Below, one piece after another: positions 11,350 to 23,190 of a stretch of 64,000 nucleotides of DNA. The translations under genes and the position numbers were made by a program. The DNA comes from Heterohyrax brucei. Its lineage: Eukaryota > Chordata > Mammalia > Hyracoidea > Procaviidae. Below the pieces are notes generated by a model. The model ran no database searches. It was not told where the DNA came from and was given only the letters and a program-made list of their open reading frames with translations. The stretch is from the NCBI GenBank assembly GCA_028571685.1, contig CM053142.1:66675296-66739295 (forward strand), written 5' to 3'. Within the stretch, counting starts at the first letter, position 1. Each line of letters opens with the position of its first letter.

Positions 11350-11495
11350 ATTTGGTCACCTGAGAAGCTTGTTAGAATTCAGGTTGTCTTGGTTGTACCC
11401 CAGCCCTAGAGAATCAGAATCTCAAGGGAAGGGATTGGGATGTAAGTAAAGTAGGCTGTCCAGGCAAATCCTGCTCATCCTAGTCTGAGAACACT
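11350..11495 (+). mobile_element. MER5A-like hAT DNA transposon remnant
   Basis: CACCTGAGAAGCTTGTTAGA and CTAGAGAATCAGAATCTC in order, ending near GTCTGAGAACACTTT, match the MER5A non-autonomous hAT-Charlie element. It is internally diverged and carries no coding capacity. Confidence 0.6.
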
Positions 11496-13017
11496 TTCAG
11501 GAGTATGTAGCCAGTGAATCTGGTGTATCTATGGCACAGATCAAAAATCAGAGTGGAACTGGGAAGATTAGAGGCAGCTGTGGCTCACAGGGCAGCCTGA
11601 TGGATTCCAGCATCTGGTTGCATGAGAAACAGCATTCAGCCTGTAGCAAGCCCCAGATATTTTCCACGACCACATTTTCCTGGTGGCTTAAAAATGACAA
11701 CTGTGTGTAGTGACTGTAACTACAGACTTGAGCTGAAGTTAGGGGAGTGTGGGATTTTTAGGATGGGATCCACCACCTGTGAACTCCCTTAACCTCAGTT
11801 TTGGAGGTATCTGCTGAAGCCCAGATAGATTGCAGGGACACTGGGGCACATCACAGGTGCTTGCTGTTCCAATTCTAGAATTTTTACTCTGCGTATTTCC
11901 TTTTGTGTTGCTATTACCACCCATAATGTTGGCATAAAAATGATTTACTGCATCTGAAAAAGAATCAACTCAAGTGAAAGTTTTGCAAAAGGTGGAAGAG
12001 GATATCAGCTCATGCCTATGTGTCTGTGTCAATAAAAGTAAGCAATGAGAATGGGTATTTGGTTCTCTACAGAATAGGGCAATAGTTAGCCTGATTCTCC
12101 AGGATCTATGACTTCAAAGCAACAGAACAGCTTTTGTGGTGCCTCTGCCTAGTGTGTCTGTTGTGAAGTTTCCATATTTTAGAATCAGTGGAGGAGCATA
12201 GGAGAGAGTCAGTTGCTGCATTTAACCACACTATAGTTCCCTTTTGTCATTGTCATACAAAGTTGCAATTGCCGTTCCACTGAGAAGCAATTAGATAGGT
12301 GTATGGGATTTTCTGTCCACCGACAGGATCAGAGGGAAGTCTACTACTGAGTTCCAAACTACTGTCTTAACCAGTTATTACTTGGTATGGCTCACCCCAA
12401 ACAAGAGATAAACTAGCAAAAATTGCATTGGGTTCAGAAGGTGATACCCAAAAGAGTGTGCCTTTTGGGATGTGTCTGTTTCTTTTATTTGAAAGGAGTG
12501 GTAAAAGCATTTAACTTTTAAAACAGTATTTTGATTTTTCAATGTGGAATTAGTGGGAGAAAATTAATATGGGGTTTGAAGCCTCTTTGAGGGAGCAGTA
12601 GTGTGGATAACCCTCATGTGAGTACAAAGGAAGAGGACTGGGCTGCATCTGTATCACGCTGAGTAAGGGAGAGACACGGGACAGTACCAGTATCTCTGAA
12701 GAAACTGCCTCTCATAACGCTTCTGGATTTGAAATCATTTCATGATTCCAGACACTTTCCATGTTTTCTGTCATCAAAGGAATGGGGGAGGAGATTGATA
12801 TGTGATAGAATGACTACACAGGATTCTTTTCTTTGAAAGATCCATTAATTTCTTCACATGCACAATCATTAAATGATTTTTAAAAAACACCAGAAGGGTA
12901 GAATAATCTTTGACTTAAAGTTACAAAACAGTTTGTTCAAAGACATGTCATAGGTTTTCCATACAATTTCCACATTGGCAGGACAAAAGAGAAAGAGCTA
13001 GTAGTTAGTATTATCTC
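11496..13017. other. Unrecognised sequence
   Basis: About 1.5 kb without a named repeat or coding signal. Reading frames are short and lack splice context or protein similarity that I can recognise. Confidence 0.4.
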
Positions 13018-13068
13018 TGTGCTACAGGGTCTCTCTGAGTAGGTATCAACTCAGTGGCAATGGGTATA
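13018..13068 (+). mobile_element. AfroSINE/RTE 3' end fragment (about 50 bp)
   Basis: GGGTCTCTCTGAGTAGGTAT followed by CAACTCAGTGGCAATGGGTA matches only the last part of the SINE/RTE tail. No head is visible upstream. Confidence 0.65.
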
Positions 13069-13255
13069 GACAAGAAAATGAAGGTCCTGTTTCTTGCTGT
13101 TTAGTTCCTCAGGCGTGGAAATAGGATTGTGTTTTCTGGCACTAGTGTCCACCCTTCTAGATTCTAGGCTCCTGTGACAGGAAACACTGTAACAGGAAAG
13201 AGGTAGATAAGTATATCTGTACCCTGATTAAAGCAAGGGTTTTTTGAAAATGTGA

Positions 13256-13535
13256 CTCTCGTTGCATGAATATTCATTGCAGCACTGTCCACAATAGCCA
13301 AAAGGTGGAAACAACCTAAATGTCTATCAACAAATGAATGGATACACAAAATATCATTGCTTAGTAGGCACTGAATTTCTTTTAGTGGTAGTGGCATAAT
13401 TTGGGAAAGGATAGTGGCAATTGGTGCCCAACATGATGAACATCATCAGTGCCAGAGATGCGCATGTGAAAATTGTTGACTTTACAAATGTTTTGATATG
13501 TATCTATTTTACCACAGTAAAAAAAAAGGAAAATA
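13256..13535 (+). mobile_element. Old L1 (L1M-like) 3' end
   Basis: Begins with ATTCATTGCAGCACTGTCCA and AATAGCCAAAAGGTGGAAAC, the ORF2 C-terminal DNA of old L1s. It then jumps to a degraded 3' UTR ending GTATCTATTTTACCACAGTA and an A-run at about 13520-13530. Confidence 0.75.
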
Positions 13536-14316
13536 AATACTATTATTAGTAGCAAGCATACTCATTCATTCAGTCAGGTGAGCTGAGGTTCAGAGGTAGG
13601 TGAGAGTGGGATTGGGTTACCTCCAGCAATGCCTGGTATTTCACTACCTTCCACCATTCTGAACAGAGAATCTTCCCATCTTTGTGGCTATAGTTTTAAG
13701 ATCATTAATGTGATTAATCTGTGGTAATGCCTGTAATCTTGTTTAGAACAGGGCCAAGCAAAATGATGGATTGTTATCATTATCAGTAGTAATATTTGCA
13801 ATTAGTAGTAATTGCATGCTCATCTTTGGAGATCTTTTGGAAGTAAATGAATGTAACCACTTAAGAATTCAGTCCCTTCTGCTCTCCCTCCTCTTCTCCC
13901 CCCATCCTCAATCCATGCCTGGAAAGAGGAAGAAGGCAATTAACATTAATCAAATCATTATGTTTCATTGAGATTTATGAAATAAAGTGTTTGACTGCAT
14001 GATCACATGTTATTCTTCAGCATCTTTGATATTTCGTGGCAGGCACTTGCTTAACTCTTGGGATCCCAGAGAAGTTCTTAGACACCAACGTTCTACTTTT
14101 AGGAATAAACAAGGTCTTTAATCATGAACCCTCAACTAGAAAGACTTACAGATCATTTAGCCCAGAAAGGTGAAGCAGAACTTGTCTAAAGTCATAAGGT
14201 GTCTTTATGTTCTTACCCTTAAGTATCTTACACTCTAATAAAGGAGACAAATCAAGTGGGAGATTTATTCATATACATCCAAGTACTATTTGTTCAATGC
14301 CTATTATAATTTCAGT

Positions 14317-14480
14317 GGAAACCCTGGCGGCATAGTGATCAGGAGCTACATTTGTTAACCGAAAATCAGCAGTTCAAATACAACAGGCACCCTTTGGAAA
14401 CTCTATGGGGTTAGTTCTACTCTCTCCTATAGGGTCCCTATGAGTCCAAATAGACCTGATGGCAACAGGTTTGGTTTTTG
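14317..14480 (+). mobile_element. AfroSINE, short form
   Basis: A nearly complete copy: head GGAAACCCTGGCGGCATAG, the B-box-like AGTTCAAATAC, core CTATGGGGTTAGTTCTACTC, and tail GATGGCAACAGGTTTGGTTT. Confidence 0.92.
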
Positions 14481-14494
14481 ATTTATCATGGTCT

Positions 14495-14644
14495 CAAACC
14501 CCTGGTGCCACAGTGGTTAGGAGCTATGACTACTAATCTAAAGGTCTGCAGTTAGAATCCACCAAGCATGGAAACCCTATGGTGCAGTTCTGCTCTGTCC
14601 TGTAGTATCACTATGACTCAACAGCAACATTTGGTTTGTTTTGG
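14495..14644 (+). mobile_element. AfroSINE, short form
   Basis: Head-to-tail with the preceding copy. Head AAACCCCTGGTGCCACAGTG, tail ACTCAACAGCAACATTTGG. A short stretch is missing around the core. Confidence 0.9.
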
Positions 14645-15326
14645 TATCATGGTCTTTGTTCCCAGGAAGTTTATCAACTCCTAAAAATGGATTAGGAAGG
14701 AAAAATCCAGTGCTCTACTTCCAGAAACTAATTAATGAAAACCTTATGGATCACAACAGAACATTGGTCTAATGTGGTGCTGAGAATGAGCCTGTGAAGC
14801 TGGAGACCAACAGTGGGCTTAAACCTACCACGGATTGTGAGGATGATGCAAGACCTCATTCTGTTTTCTTATGTTATGCCATATTTCTACCAAAATAATG
14901 TGTGCCTTCTGTGTTCGTTTACCAGCTATGCCCCCCACCCCCCAGGTGAGGCACACTCGTAAACACTGCCACGCCAGTCCTCTTTCACATCTTGCTGTAA
15001 TTAAATTAGCACCACATGCATATAAAAATACCTTGCAGGGGGAGGATACGGTCAGCACACAAACCACAAATGCTGAGGGCACGTGTTCCTTGAGTAAAAA
15101 ATACAGTACATGAGGTCATCATAAACTAGAGCTGACTTTACTGGCAACTAATAACAAGAGACATACATTTTTTTAAAAGTAACAAAGATACAAAATAATT
15201 GTAACTTGAGTTTAGTGTGTGAGGAAAACAAAGCATAGTGATAGATATAATGATATTTAAACAGGCTCTTAAGCCTATTTAAAGGGAGAGAGAAAAATAA
15301 AGAAACTGAAGAAGAGCAAATGAACA
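14645..15326. other. Unrecognised sequence
   Basis: No named repeat or gene. Two overlapping 80-codon frames near 14825-15113 on opposite strands look like chance. Confidence 0.4.
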
Positions 15327-15545
15327 GAGTACAGTGGTTGAAAGAACAAATTTTGGACCCAGATAGCAGAGGTTTGAATCTTAACTCTACCACTTGCTGG
15401 GTATGTGACCTTAGGCAAGTTATCAGACTTCTTTGTGGCTGACTTAACTGCATCTATAAGTGAGAATTTATAGATGAAATAACTGAGAACTAACTAAGTT
15501 AGTATTTCTGATGCTCTTAGAATAGTTCCTGGCCCAGGATGAGTA
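15327..15545 (+). mobile_element. MIR SINE
   Basis: A good MIR match in sense orientation: GAGTACAGTGGTTGAAAG head, GGTTTGAATCTTAACTCTAC B-box region, CCACTTGCTGGGTATGTGAC core, CTTAGGCAAGTTAT, and a diverged 3' end. Confidence 0.85.
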
Positions 15546-16084
15546 TATGTACTAACAGAGTTGATAGTACAAGAACCTACTAAATGAATTTCTGTATTAT
15601 CAAAGTAACTCCTAATCTGACATTTCCTTGACAGACAATGTGTACTTGGAGGGGCAACGGTGTGCTGGAGTCAGCTCCACCAATTTTCTTGAGCCAACAG
15701 TTAGCATCTCTTCCAAACTATACATTTCGTGACATGAGATATATTCCCATTCAGTGGTAGCTTGAAGCTGGCTATGATAAGAATACTTACACCACAGAAG
15801 ATGGCAAATGCTATCTGGTTTTTTTGTTTTTGTTTTTTTAATTTGAACAGGTCATTGTTAAACATTATTAACACACCACTGGTACATTTATTTAGTGGTG
15901 AGCAACAAAAACCAAAATTCTAATGGTTCCAAACCGTGTAATCCATTCTAGTGTGATGTTTTTGTGACACACAAAACATCTAGTTTTTATAAGACATAGC
16001 GTGATACTCATGAAGAGTATGCTTCTTGGTTCAAGAACATACGTGAGACTGAATGAGCACCTCTTGTCTAGAGGCAAGATGACA

Positions 16085-16262
16085 AGGAAGCAAAGCCTAG
16101 GAGCTCATTAAAAGGACACAGGGAATCTGGGGTAGAAAGAGGAGTGTGCTGTCACACTGCAGGGATAACAGCTAGGGTCATGTAACAATTTATGTACCAA
16201 TTTTTATGAGAAACTACTTGAGCTATAAACTTTTACCTAACATACAATTTTAAAAAAAAGTT
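16085..16262 (+). mobile_element. Afrotherian L1-type 3' UTR end
   Basis: GAGGAGTGTGCTGTCACACT, then ATGAGAAACTACTTGAGCTA and an A-rich end resemble an older afrotherian L1 3' terminus that I recall. Only the last 180 bp are present. Confidence 0.5.
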
Positions 16263-16649
16263 TTTAATATGTCTCTTATACCAGACCTAAAAGAATTGGG
16301 GGTCAATTGCCCAGGAACTGGCCAACATATCAGAAGATGAGAGTGTGATGTTTGCCATTCATACTGTGCCATCAAGATAAGCTCAGCTAAATGTGTTCAC
16401 GGATTTGGATAACTGCCTGAGGGGGGCTGCCTTGGAAAGTGGCCACAGAAATAGACCCCACCTAACAGTTGGAAAATGAACACTTAATGACCCAATCATT
16501 TAAACAATTGCTATGAAAATTAAATGTAACATAAAAATAAACCTGTTCAACAATCATCAGTTGCAAAGCATTTAAGTGAATTTTAATGAAAAGTCAAACT
16601 ACACAAACTTTACGTAAATACAAACATCAAACTAAAAAAAAAAAAAAAT

Positions 16650-16843
16650 CAATGGTGAAAGTGATTTGAATTCATGGTGACCTCATGAATGTCAAAGCAG
16701 AACTGCACTCCACAGAATTTTCAATGGCTGGTTTTTCAAAAGTAGACTACCAGGCCGTTCTTTTGAGGCACCTTTCAATGAACTGAAACACCAGCCTTTC
16801 AGTGAGCAGGTGGATGCATTAACCATCTGCACCACTAAGGGAC
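16650..16843 (-). mobile_element. AfroSINE, long form, minus strand
   Basis: Contains the long-form middle block (AGTAGACTACCAGGCCGTTC) and a minus-strand head near 16815-16840. Diverged. Confidence 0.75.
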
Positions 16844-16894
16844 AAAGTTCAAGGCACAAGTTGTGATTTTTTTCCAACTTAACATTGTCTATTG

Positions 16895-17135
16895 ATAACT
16901 CTTAATAGTTACTAACATTTATGGAATATTCGTTACCTATCAATCAATCTTCTGATTGTTTTTCATGTGTTAATTTATTTAATCCTGAAAAGAACCTGAG
17001 GAGGTATTGTCACTATTCCTATTTTACAAACATGAAACCTTAAGTCTGAATATATTAAGTAACTGGCTGAGGCTCACCCAGCTAATAAATGTCAGAGTCA
17101 GGACACAAACTCAGAATACCTGCTCCAGAATTGTT
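16895..17135 (-). mobile_element. MIR SINE, minus strand
   Basis: TAATTTATTTAATCCTGAAA, CCTATTTTACAAACATGAAA and ACCCAGCTAATAAATGTCAG are the reverse-orientation MIR landmarks in the right order. Confidence 0.8.
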
Positions 17136-17355
17136 GCAAAGGGCAATACTGCCTCTGTAATGCTTTTCTTCAATGCAGGGGCAAATATCACCTCTGTCAT
17201 TATTATACAACTGATAATGGAGAAATTATATCTGCAGGCAAGAAGACTTTCCAATGCTGAGCTCCTGCAAAAGGCAATCTTACCCCAAACAGACTACAGT
17301 GTTCAAGGCTAGACTACTGTGAAACTAGTGAGGATGCTAAAGAAGGAAATTTAAG

Positions 17356-18240
17356 GAGACACTGGGGAGAGGCAGTCAAGAAGGCAGATTAAACACACAT
17401 CTCCCTAAATTCCTCTGGAAACCAAGACCTGAATTGATAATTAAATAGAGCTTTCTGGACACTTAGTGAACCCTAGGACACAGCATAGGGCTGCTAATTT
17501 GGACTTCATACCACTGAACGGAAAACTTCCTCTCTTTCACTGACCACCCCCCTTTGGTGAGTGCTGGCTTTCATGGACGAAAGGTACCTTGCCATTTTTG
17601 CTTTTTACCCTCTGTCTTAGCCTGCAGGCGGAGCTGGAACTTGACTAGCAGCTAAGCTCAGACACAATGCTGATGGGATTGGCAGGCAAAATTGCCATAT
17701 TTTGAGAGCCCAGCTTTGGACTCTGTGCATCTGAGCACCTTTGGCCTTTCTTTCCACCTCTGCCATTGGTAGCCTGCACTGAGGCAGGCTGGGAGCTTGT
17801 GTGGAATGCCATCTTGTTCCACTGGGAGGCAGATATACCCATACAGAAGCCTCAGCTGGACCTAATTCCTAGGCTGGGATGCAGTGCCTGTCCAAAGGAG
17901 AAGGTTTTTCTGACAGAAAAGCAGTATTCTACACAGTGTTGTCTACAGCTGGGGCCTGAGAGCAGAAGCTAGCCAGGAAGTAGCCTTTCTGCATTTCGAA
18001 CTAGTTTATAATATCAGGGATTGGATATAGAGGTGCTTACTTTGCCATCTGGGAAGAGGGACCTGTACATCTGAAAACCTGACTGACTTTGGAAGTGGTC
18101 AGATACCTTTTACCTCTCATTTTAAGATGGCCTAGAGGAACAACTGCAGTCCATCCTCAAAGCATCACTCCAGCCTCTATTGACTCACATGATGCTGTAA
18201 AAACAACAAACTGGATAAAAGTGTAACTGAGAAATCACCG
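17356..18240 (+). promoter_or_regulatory. L1 5' UTR (internal promoter region)
   Basis: The region upstream of ORF1 matches, in segments, the 5' UTR of the minus-strand L1 at 63337-64000. Shared words include TTGGATATAGAGGTGCTTAC and GACCTAATTC. In L1s this region carries the sense promoter; the GTCAAGAAGGCAG near 17375 corresponds to the usual YY1-binding AAGATGGC with one change. Only one copy of the segment that is tandemly repeated in the other element is present. Confidence 0.7.
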
Positions 18241-19135
18241 ATGGCTTCAGAAGGCCCCCAAAAGAAACAACCAAGGAACTTCCCAGATGAAGAAACCTCT
18301 CTGAAACTATTGGATGGTGAATACAAAAGGATTATATATAGACCCCTCCTAGACCTTATACAAAATGCAGCAGAGCAAAATGAAAAATTAAGCAAGCTGT
18401 TCGATCTGATGGAACACCAGTACTCTGAAATCCAATGGATCAAGAACAAAGTCAAAGACATAGAAACTTCAATTCAAAGCCAAGAAAACGGAATGGACAA
18501 ATGGAAAATAGGCTTTCTGACTCGGAAGACAGAGCTACTGACTCCAGCATCTATGAGGAGACATCAGAAAAAAGAAATAAGAAAAATGAAGAAGCATGTG
18601 GGACTCTACTAAGAGGAACAATCTATGGTTAATTAGAGCTCCTGAACAGGACAAGATACCTGAGAACACAGAGAGTATTGTTGATGAGCTGCTGACAGAA
18701 AACTTCTAGGAAACAGTGAAAGAAGAGAATATAGGTATCCAAGATGTATATCGAATGCCACCCAATATAGATCTCAAAAGAAAGACTCCAAGACATATTA
18801 TAATCAACCTTAACAAAATGAAACATAAGCAGAAACTTTTAAAGGTAGCAATACTCAAATCAAAGCAAATATTCTGAGGGAAACCCTTTAGGCTTTTGTT
18901 GGATTTCTCAGCAGAAACCATGCTGGTACGGAGACAGTGGCATGACACATTTGAAGACTCGAAGGAGAAGAACTTCCAACCAAGAATTGTATATCCTGCA
19001 AAACTATCTTTCAAATATTAAAGTGAAATTAAGACATTCACAGATAAACAGAAATTCAGAGACTTTGTAAAAACCAAACCAAAGCTACAAGAAATATTGA
19101 AAGAATCTCTTAGCTTAGAAGAACAAAACCACTAA
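18241..19135 (+). pseudogene. L1 ORF1 pseudogene
   Basis: Starts at ATG 18241, where the same start can be aligned at 63336 in the minus-strand copy. The N-terminal stretch to 18612 includes a heptad-rich coiled coil (EQNEKLSKLFDLMEHQYSEI). A frameshift or stop follows. The RRM and C-terminal domain are readable: PRHIIINLNKMKHKQKLL, RQWHDTF, then KEKNFQPRIVYPAKLSFKY, and the frame ends at EEQNH-stop (19133-19135). ORF1p is the RNA-binding trimeric chaperone of L1 particles. At least three in-frame stops make this copy non-functional. Confidence 0.88.
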
Positions 19136-19314
19136 CTTTATATTTTAGAAGCAAATACAGGACAAGTCACCCAGAAACCGATTCAGTTAGGGAAGACTCC
19201 AAACTCCATCAAAGCTATAATAGTGAAGGAAATGATCCAGTGACCATATCATGAAAACTATGATGTTATCATATTAAAAAGAGAAATGTACTACCATCAT
19301 TATAGTCCTTCCAG

Positions 19315-19569
19315 ATGGAGAAGAAGCTAATAAGACTGGTAGTAATTAAAATTGGGTTTATACATGGTTTATTAAGGGAGATCATAGGGGGAGCCGTAAG
19401 ACAGAATAAAGATGCAACATATCAAATCAAAAAATGTAATACAAGAGTCTCAACAACCACAAAACTAACTCTGAAAAAGGTGAAAAATCAACTCACAAAG
19501 AAGAATCTCCCAGAACAGACTAATAAGAACTGTGAAAACATCAACACAAAAATAAACATATTGCAATGA
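19315..19569 (+). CDS. Small ORF in L1 inter-ORF spacer
   Basis: An 84-codon open frame between ORF1 (stop 19135) and ORF2 (ATG 19566). It is basic and lysine-rich (LTLKKVKNQLTKKN). The same frame is recognisable on the minus strand at 62057-62260, starting MERKLTKLVVTKIGF where this one starts MEKKLIRLVVIKIGF. Its stop TGA overlaps the ORF2 start as ATGA, an arrangement used elsewhere for termination-reinitiation. I do not recognise a domain. It may be only part of the 5' leader for ORF2; similarity between copies is also expected from shared ancestry, so protein-level selection is unproven. Confidence 0.35.
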   Translation: MEKKLIRLVVIKIGFIHGLLREIIGGAVRQNKDATYQIKKCNTRVSTTTKLTLKKVKNQLTKKNLPEQTNKNCENINTKINILQ

Positions 19570-21818
19570 CGGCACTAAATGCATGCCTATCAATAATTGC
19601 ATTGAATGTGAATGGACTGAACATTCCAGTAAAGAGACATCGAGTGACATCTTGGATCAAAAGACATGATCCATCCACATGCTGGCTACAAGAAACTCAG
19701 CTTAGACTTAAAGATATGAACCAACTGAAAATTAAAGGATGGAAGAATATATGTCAAGCTAAAAATGAACAAAGAAGAGCAGAGGTGGCAATTCTAATCT
19801 CAGATAAAATACATTTTAATGTAAAATCCACCATCATGGGGAAGGATGGACACTATTGTTGAAAAGTTCAATACACAAGCAGGACTTAACAATATTAAAT
19901 ATTTATGCACCTAATATTAGAGTATCTAAATATATTGAAGAAACACTGACTGCACTGAAAAATGAGACATTCCTCCACAACAATACTGGACAGATCGTCC
20001 AGAAAACAGCTCAATAAAGACATAGATGACCTCATTGCTACAATTAATCAACTAAACTTCATTGACATATACAGAACCTTCTATCCATCAGTTGACAACT
20101 ACACCTTCTTCCCCAGGGCACATGGAACATTCTGCAGAACAGACCATGTGTTAAGAGATAAAGCAACTTTCAACAAAATCCCTACCACTGAATTAATGCA
20201 AAGCATCTTATCAGAACATAAAGCCATAGAAGTCAAAATCAATAGCAGAAAAAACATAAAAAGTGAAACTCATGGAAACTGAACAACATCTTGCTCAAAA
20301 AGTCATGGGTTATAGAAGAAAACAAGGATGAAATGAATAAACTTATGGATTCCAACAAGAATGAAAACACTTCCTACCAGAGCTGATGGGATACAGCCAA
20401 AGCAGTGCTCAGAGGTCAGTTTATCTCCATAAATGCACACATCTGGAAGGAAGAAAGAAACCAAACCAAAGAACCCTACAACTTGAACAAGTAGAGAAAA
20501 AAGAACAGAGGAACCCCTCAGGCACCAGAAGAAAACAGATCATAAAATTAGAGCAGAACTAAACATATCATAAAATTAGAACAGAACTAAACATATCAGA
20601 AGAACTGAAAAAAATGAGAAGACCAAAGCTGTTTTTCTGAAAAGATCAACAAAATTGACAAACCATTGGCTAAACATACTAAAGCAAAACAGGAAACAAA
20701 TAACTCAAATAAGAAATGAGAGGTGTGTTGTCATAACAGATCCAACAGAATGAAAAATATCATAATAGTGTGCTAGGAAAGACTGTACTGTAACAAATTT
20801 GAAAACCTAGAGGAAATGGACAAATTCCTTGATTCATATCACCTACCCAAATTATCACAAAGTGAAGCAGAACAACTTAATAAACCCATCACAAAAGAAG
20901 AGATTGAAAAGGTCATCAAAAAACTACCAAGCAAAGAAAAACCAGGCCAAGATGGCTTCACTGCAGAATTCTACCAAGCTTTTAGAGAAGAGTTATCTCC
21001 ATTACTACTGAGATTATTTCACAGCATAGAAAGGGATGGAATACTCCCAGATTCATTCTATGAAGCCAGCATAACCCTGATACCAAAGCCAGGGAAAGAT
21101 CCAACCAAAAAAGAGAACTATAGATGGACATCACTCATGAATCTAGATGCAAAGATCTTCAACAAAATTCTTGCCAATAGAATACAACAACACATCCAAA
21201 AAATAATCCATCATGACCAAGTTGGATTCATACCAGAGATGCAAGCTAGTTTAACATCACAAAAACAATTAATGTGATCAACTCATAAATAACATAAAAG
21301 CAAGAACCACCTGATTTTGTCTATTGATGAAGAAAAGGCATTTGATCAGGTCCAACACCGATTCATGCTAAAAACTCTCAGCAAAATAGGAATAAATGGC
21401 AAATTCCTCAATGGAATAAGGGTCATTTATACAAAGCCAACTGCCTGTGTCATCCTGAATAGAGAAAGACTGAAACAATTTCCCTTGAGAACAGGGACAA
21501 GACAATGATGCCCACTCTCACCTCTCGTATTCAACATTGTACTAGAAGTTCTAGCCAGAGCAATTAGACAAGATCAAGAAATAAAGGGCATCTGCATTGG
21601 CAAAGAAGAACTAAAAATCTCTCTATTTGCTGATGATATGATTGTATATGCAGAGAATCCCAAAGAATCCATAAGTAAACTACTCCAACTGACAGAAAAA
21701 TTCAGAAAAGTCTCAGGATACAAGATAAACATAAGTAAATCAATAGGATTCCTTTATACCAACAACGAAATTACTAATGAAGAAATCACCAAATCAATAC
21801 CGTTTACTATAGCCCCAA
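19566..21818 (+). pseudogene. L1 ORF2 pseudogene, truncated after RT
   Basis: The endonuclease domain starts at 19566 (ALNVNGLNIPVKRHR, then CWLQETQLRLKD) and continues through DRSSRKQLNKDIDDL and IDIYRTFYPS. The expected catalytic SDH near the end of the domain reads SEH. The RT domain is readable from 20816 ([14 protein letters not shown]) through [43 protein letters not shown] and an intact FADD box at about 21628-21639. Stops and frameshifts separate the blocks. Coding sequence ends near 21818 at PFTIAP, where 3' UTR sequence begins; the C-terminal domain is deleted. Confidence 0.9.
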
Positions 21819-22216
21819 GTCTCACTGGCAACACAAGAATAAAAGATCTCCACTAAAAGACTGTAACTTATGGTCCCTGGGTTAGCATGGCCCCTAGCCC
21901 TGATGCTGCCCCTGTCCATAAATCATAGTGGAGGTCAACTCTTCAGACAGGAATGGATTGGACTTAATGACACAGAGTGACCATATCATGTGTGCACTTC
22001 ATGCTTCTATGCATCTATAGGATGTCATCCTGCTGACCTCTTCCTGGAGGTGGGGGAGTGGGTGGAGAGCGGGGATAGGAGATTGTTGGGAGGATAAGAC
22101 ATGTATGGAGCAGAGAGGAAGAGTGTGCTGACACCGGGCAGGGAGAGCTGTGGGAGCTGTATATAGGTGGGCATGCAAATTTATATGGGAATGTACATTT
22201 TCATTCAATCATAATG
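21819..22216 (+). mobile_element. L1 3' UTR (distal part)
   Basis: Picks up at GTCTCACTGGCAACACAAGA, equivalent to position 1161 of the first L1, and runs to ATGTACATTTTCATTCAATC and a short A-rich tail. The first roughly 550 bp of the 3' UTR, including the G-rich tract, are missing. Confidence 0.9.
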
Positions 22217-22531
22217 AAAAAAGAAGACACTCACCGTCAAGATAACCCTGAGGGTGACTGCCTTCTTAAATTTTGCAGCTTTGTCCTGGCCTCAGTGCTG
22301 GGCTACTGTACGGCTATAGCCCACCTTGGTTTCATAACAAGAAGCACTAAAGAAAGTAGTTTGAAAAGCTGAAGTAAGGAAGGAGCAGCAGCCAGTGACC
22401 TGGAAAATTCACAAACATCTTTGAGAGCAAGCTCCAGGGCAGAAGTAAAGAAGAGGGTGTTTCCACTTCCAGATTCTAGAGCAGTTCCTGCTAGTCTTGA
22501 TGAACCTGAAAAAGGAACTCCTCTGCCAAGA
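22217..22531. other. Unrecognised spacer
   Basis: Flanking DNA between L1 and a SINE. Nothing recognised. Confidence 0.4.
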
Positions 22532-22682
22532 TGGAAACCTCGGTGGTTTAAAGTGCTGCATCTGCTGACCAAAATGCCATCAATTTGAATCCACCAGGTG
22601 CTCCTTGGAAACTCTATGGAGCAATTCTGCTCTGTCCTGTAGGTCACTATGAGTTGGACTTGACAGATTTGGTTTTGTGGTT
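22532..22682 (+). mobile_element. AfroSINE, short form
   Basis: Head GGAAACCTCGGTGGTTTAAA, core CTCCTTGGAAACTCTATGGA, tail GACTTGACAGATTTGGTTTT. Confidence 0.9.
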
Positions 22683-23190
22683 TCTACCTGTCTCCTGTCT
22701 CCGTCGGGAGCATCTACTCCTAATGTTTCCTTCTTCCAGCCCAAGAGCTTATTTCCTCCCATCTTAGTTGCAGACAGCATAATAGCTCTGCAAGCCTCAT
22801 CTACACATCTCACTCCTATTGGCCGAAAGACAGAGCTATCTATCGACTTTCTTTTTCTCAGGTCTTCCCAAAGCTTACATAGTTTTTGTAACTCTCAGTG
22901 TTCCTCATTTGCCATCCTTACAAAGAAATCTCCTGTGGGGTGATACTATGATCAGTGTGGCCAGAACTCCTAAATGTTCAAAGAACTTTAGGAGCAGATA
23001 CCATAAAACTGCAGACTGTCACATGACTTCAAATTCCTGGGGGCTTAGCCACCCAAGCCTATTTCTCCTGTCAGCTAGATTGTCTAGGCAGGCCCTCTAT
23101 TCACTGAGAGAAGAAGTTCCAGAAGACAAACATGACAGCTTCTCCAGAGAAGACTCTGAGGATGAGAAGCAAGATTCTATTACAGACCGA
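22683..23190. other. Unrecognised sequence
   Basis: Holds a 129-codon plus-strand frame (22819-23208) with no similarity I recognise. It runs into a SINE at its end and is probably chance. Confidence 0.4.

Larger units (their letters stand above)
17356..22216 (+). mobile_element. L1 LINE, 5'-complete with internal deletion
   Basis: A 4.9-kb L1 with an apparent 5' terminus (GGGGAGAGGCAGTCAAGAAG, close to the usual L1 start with its YY1-type site). It has a roughly 0.88-kb 5' UTR, degraded ORF1, a 430-bp inter-ORF region, the N-terminal two-thirds of ORF2 and a 3' UTR. The ORF2 frame stops just after the RT domain at about 21818 and continues directly into 3' UTR sequence, so several hundred codons and the first part of the 3' UTR are gone. 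Many stops indicate it is old and inactive. Confidence 0.92.

Noticed and set aside
10913-11351. Frames of 67-114 codons on both strands
   Set aside because: Three frames overlap the same DNA on opposite strands, which indicates chance openness, not a gene.
14317-14644. tRNA-like A and B box words in many SINEs
   Set aside because: They are the tRNA-derived heads of AfroSINEs, not tRNA genes; no cloverleaf with acceptor stem can be drawn.
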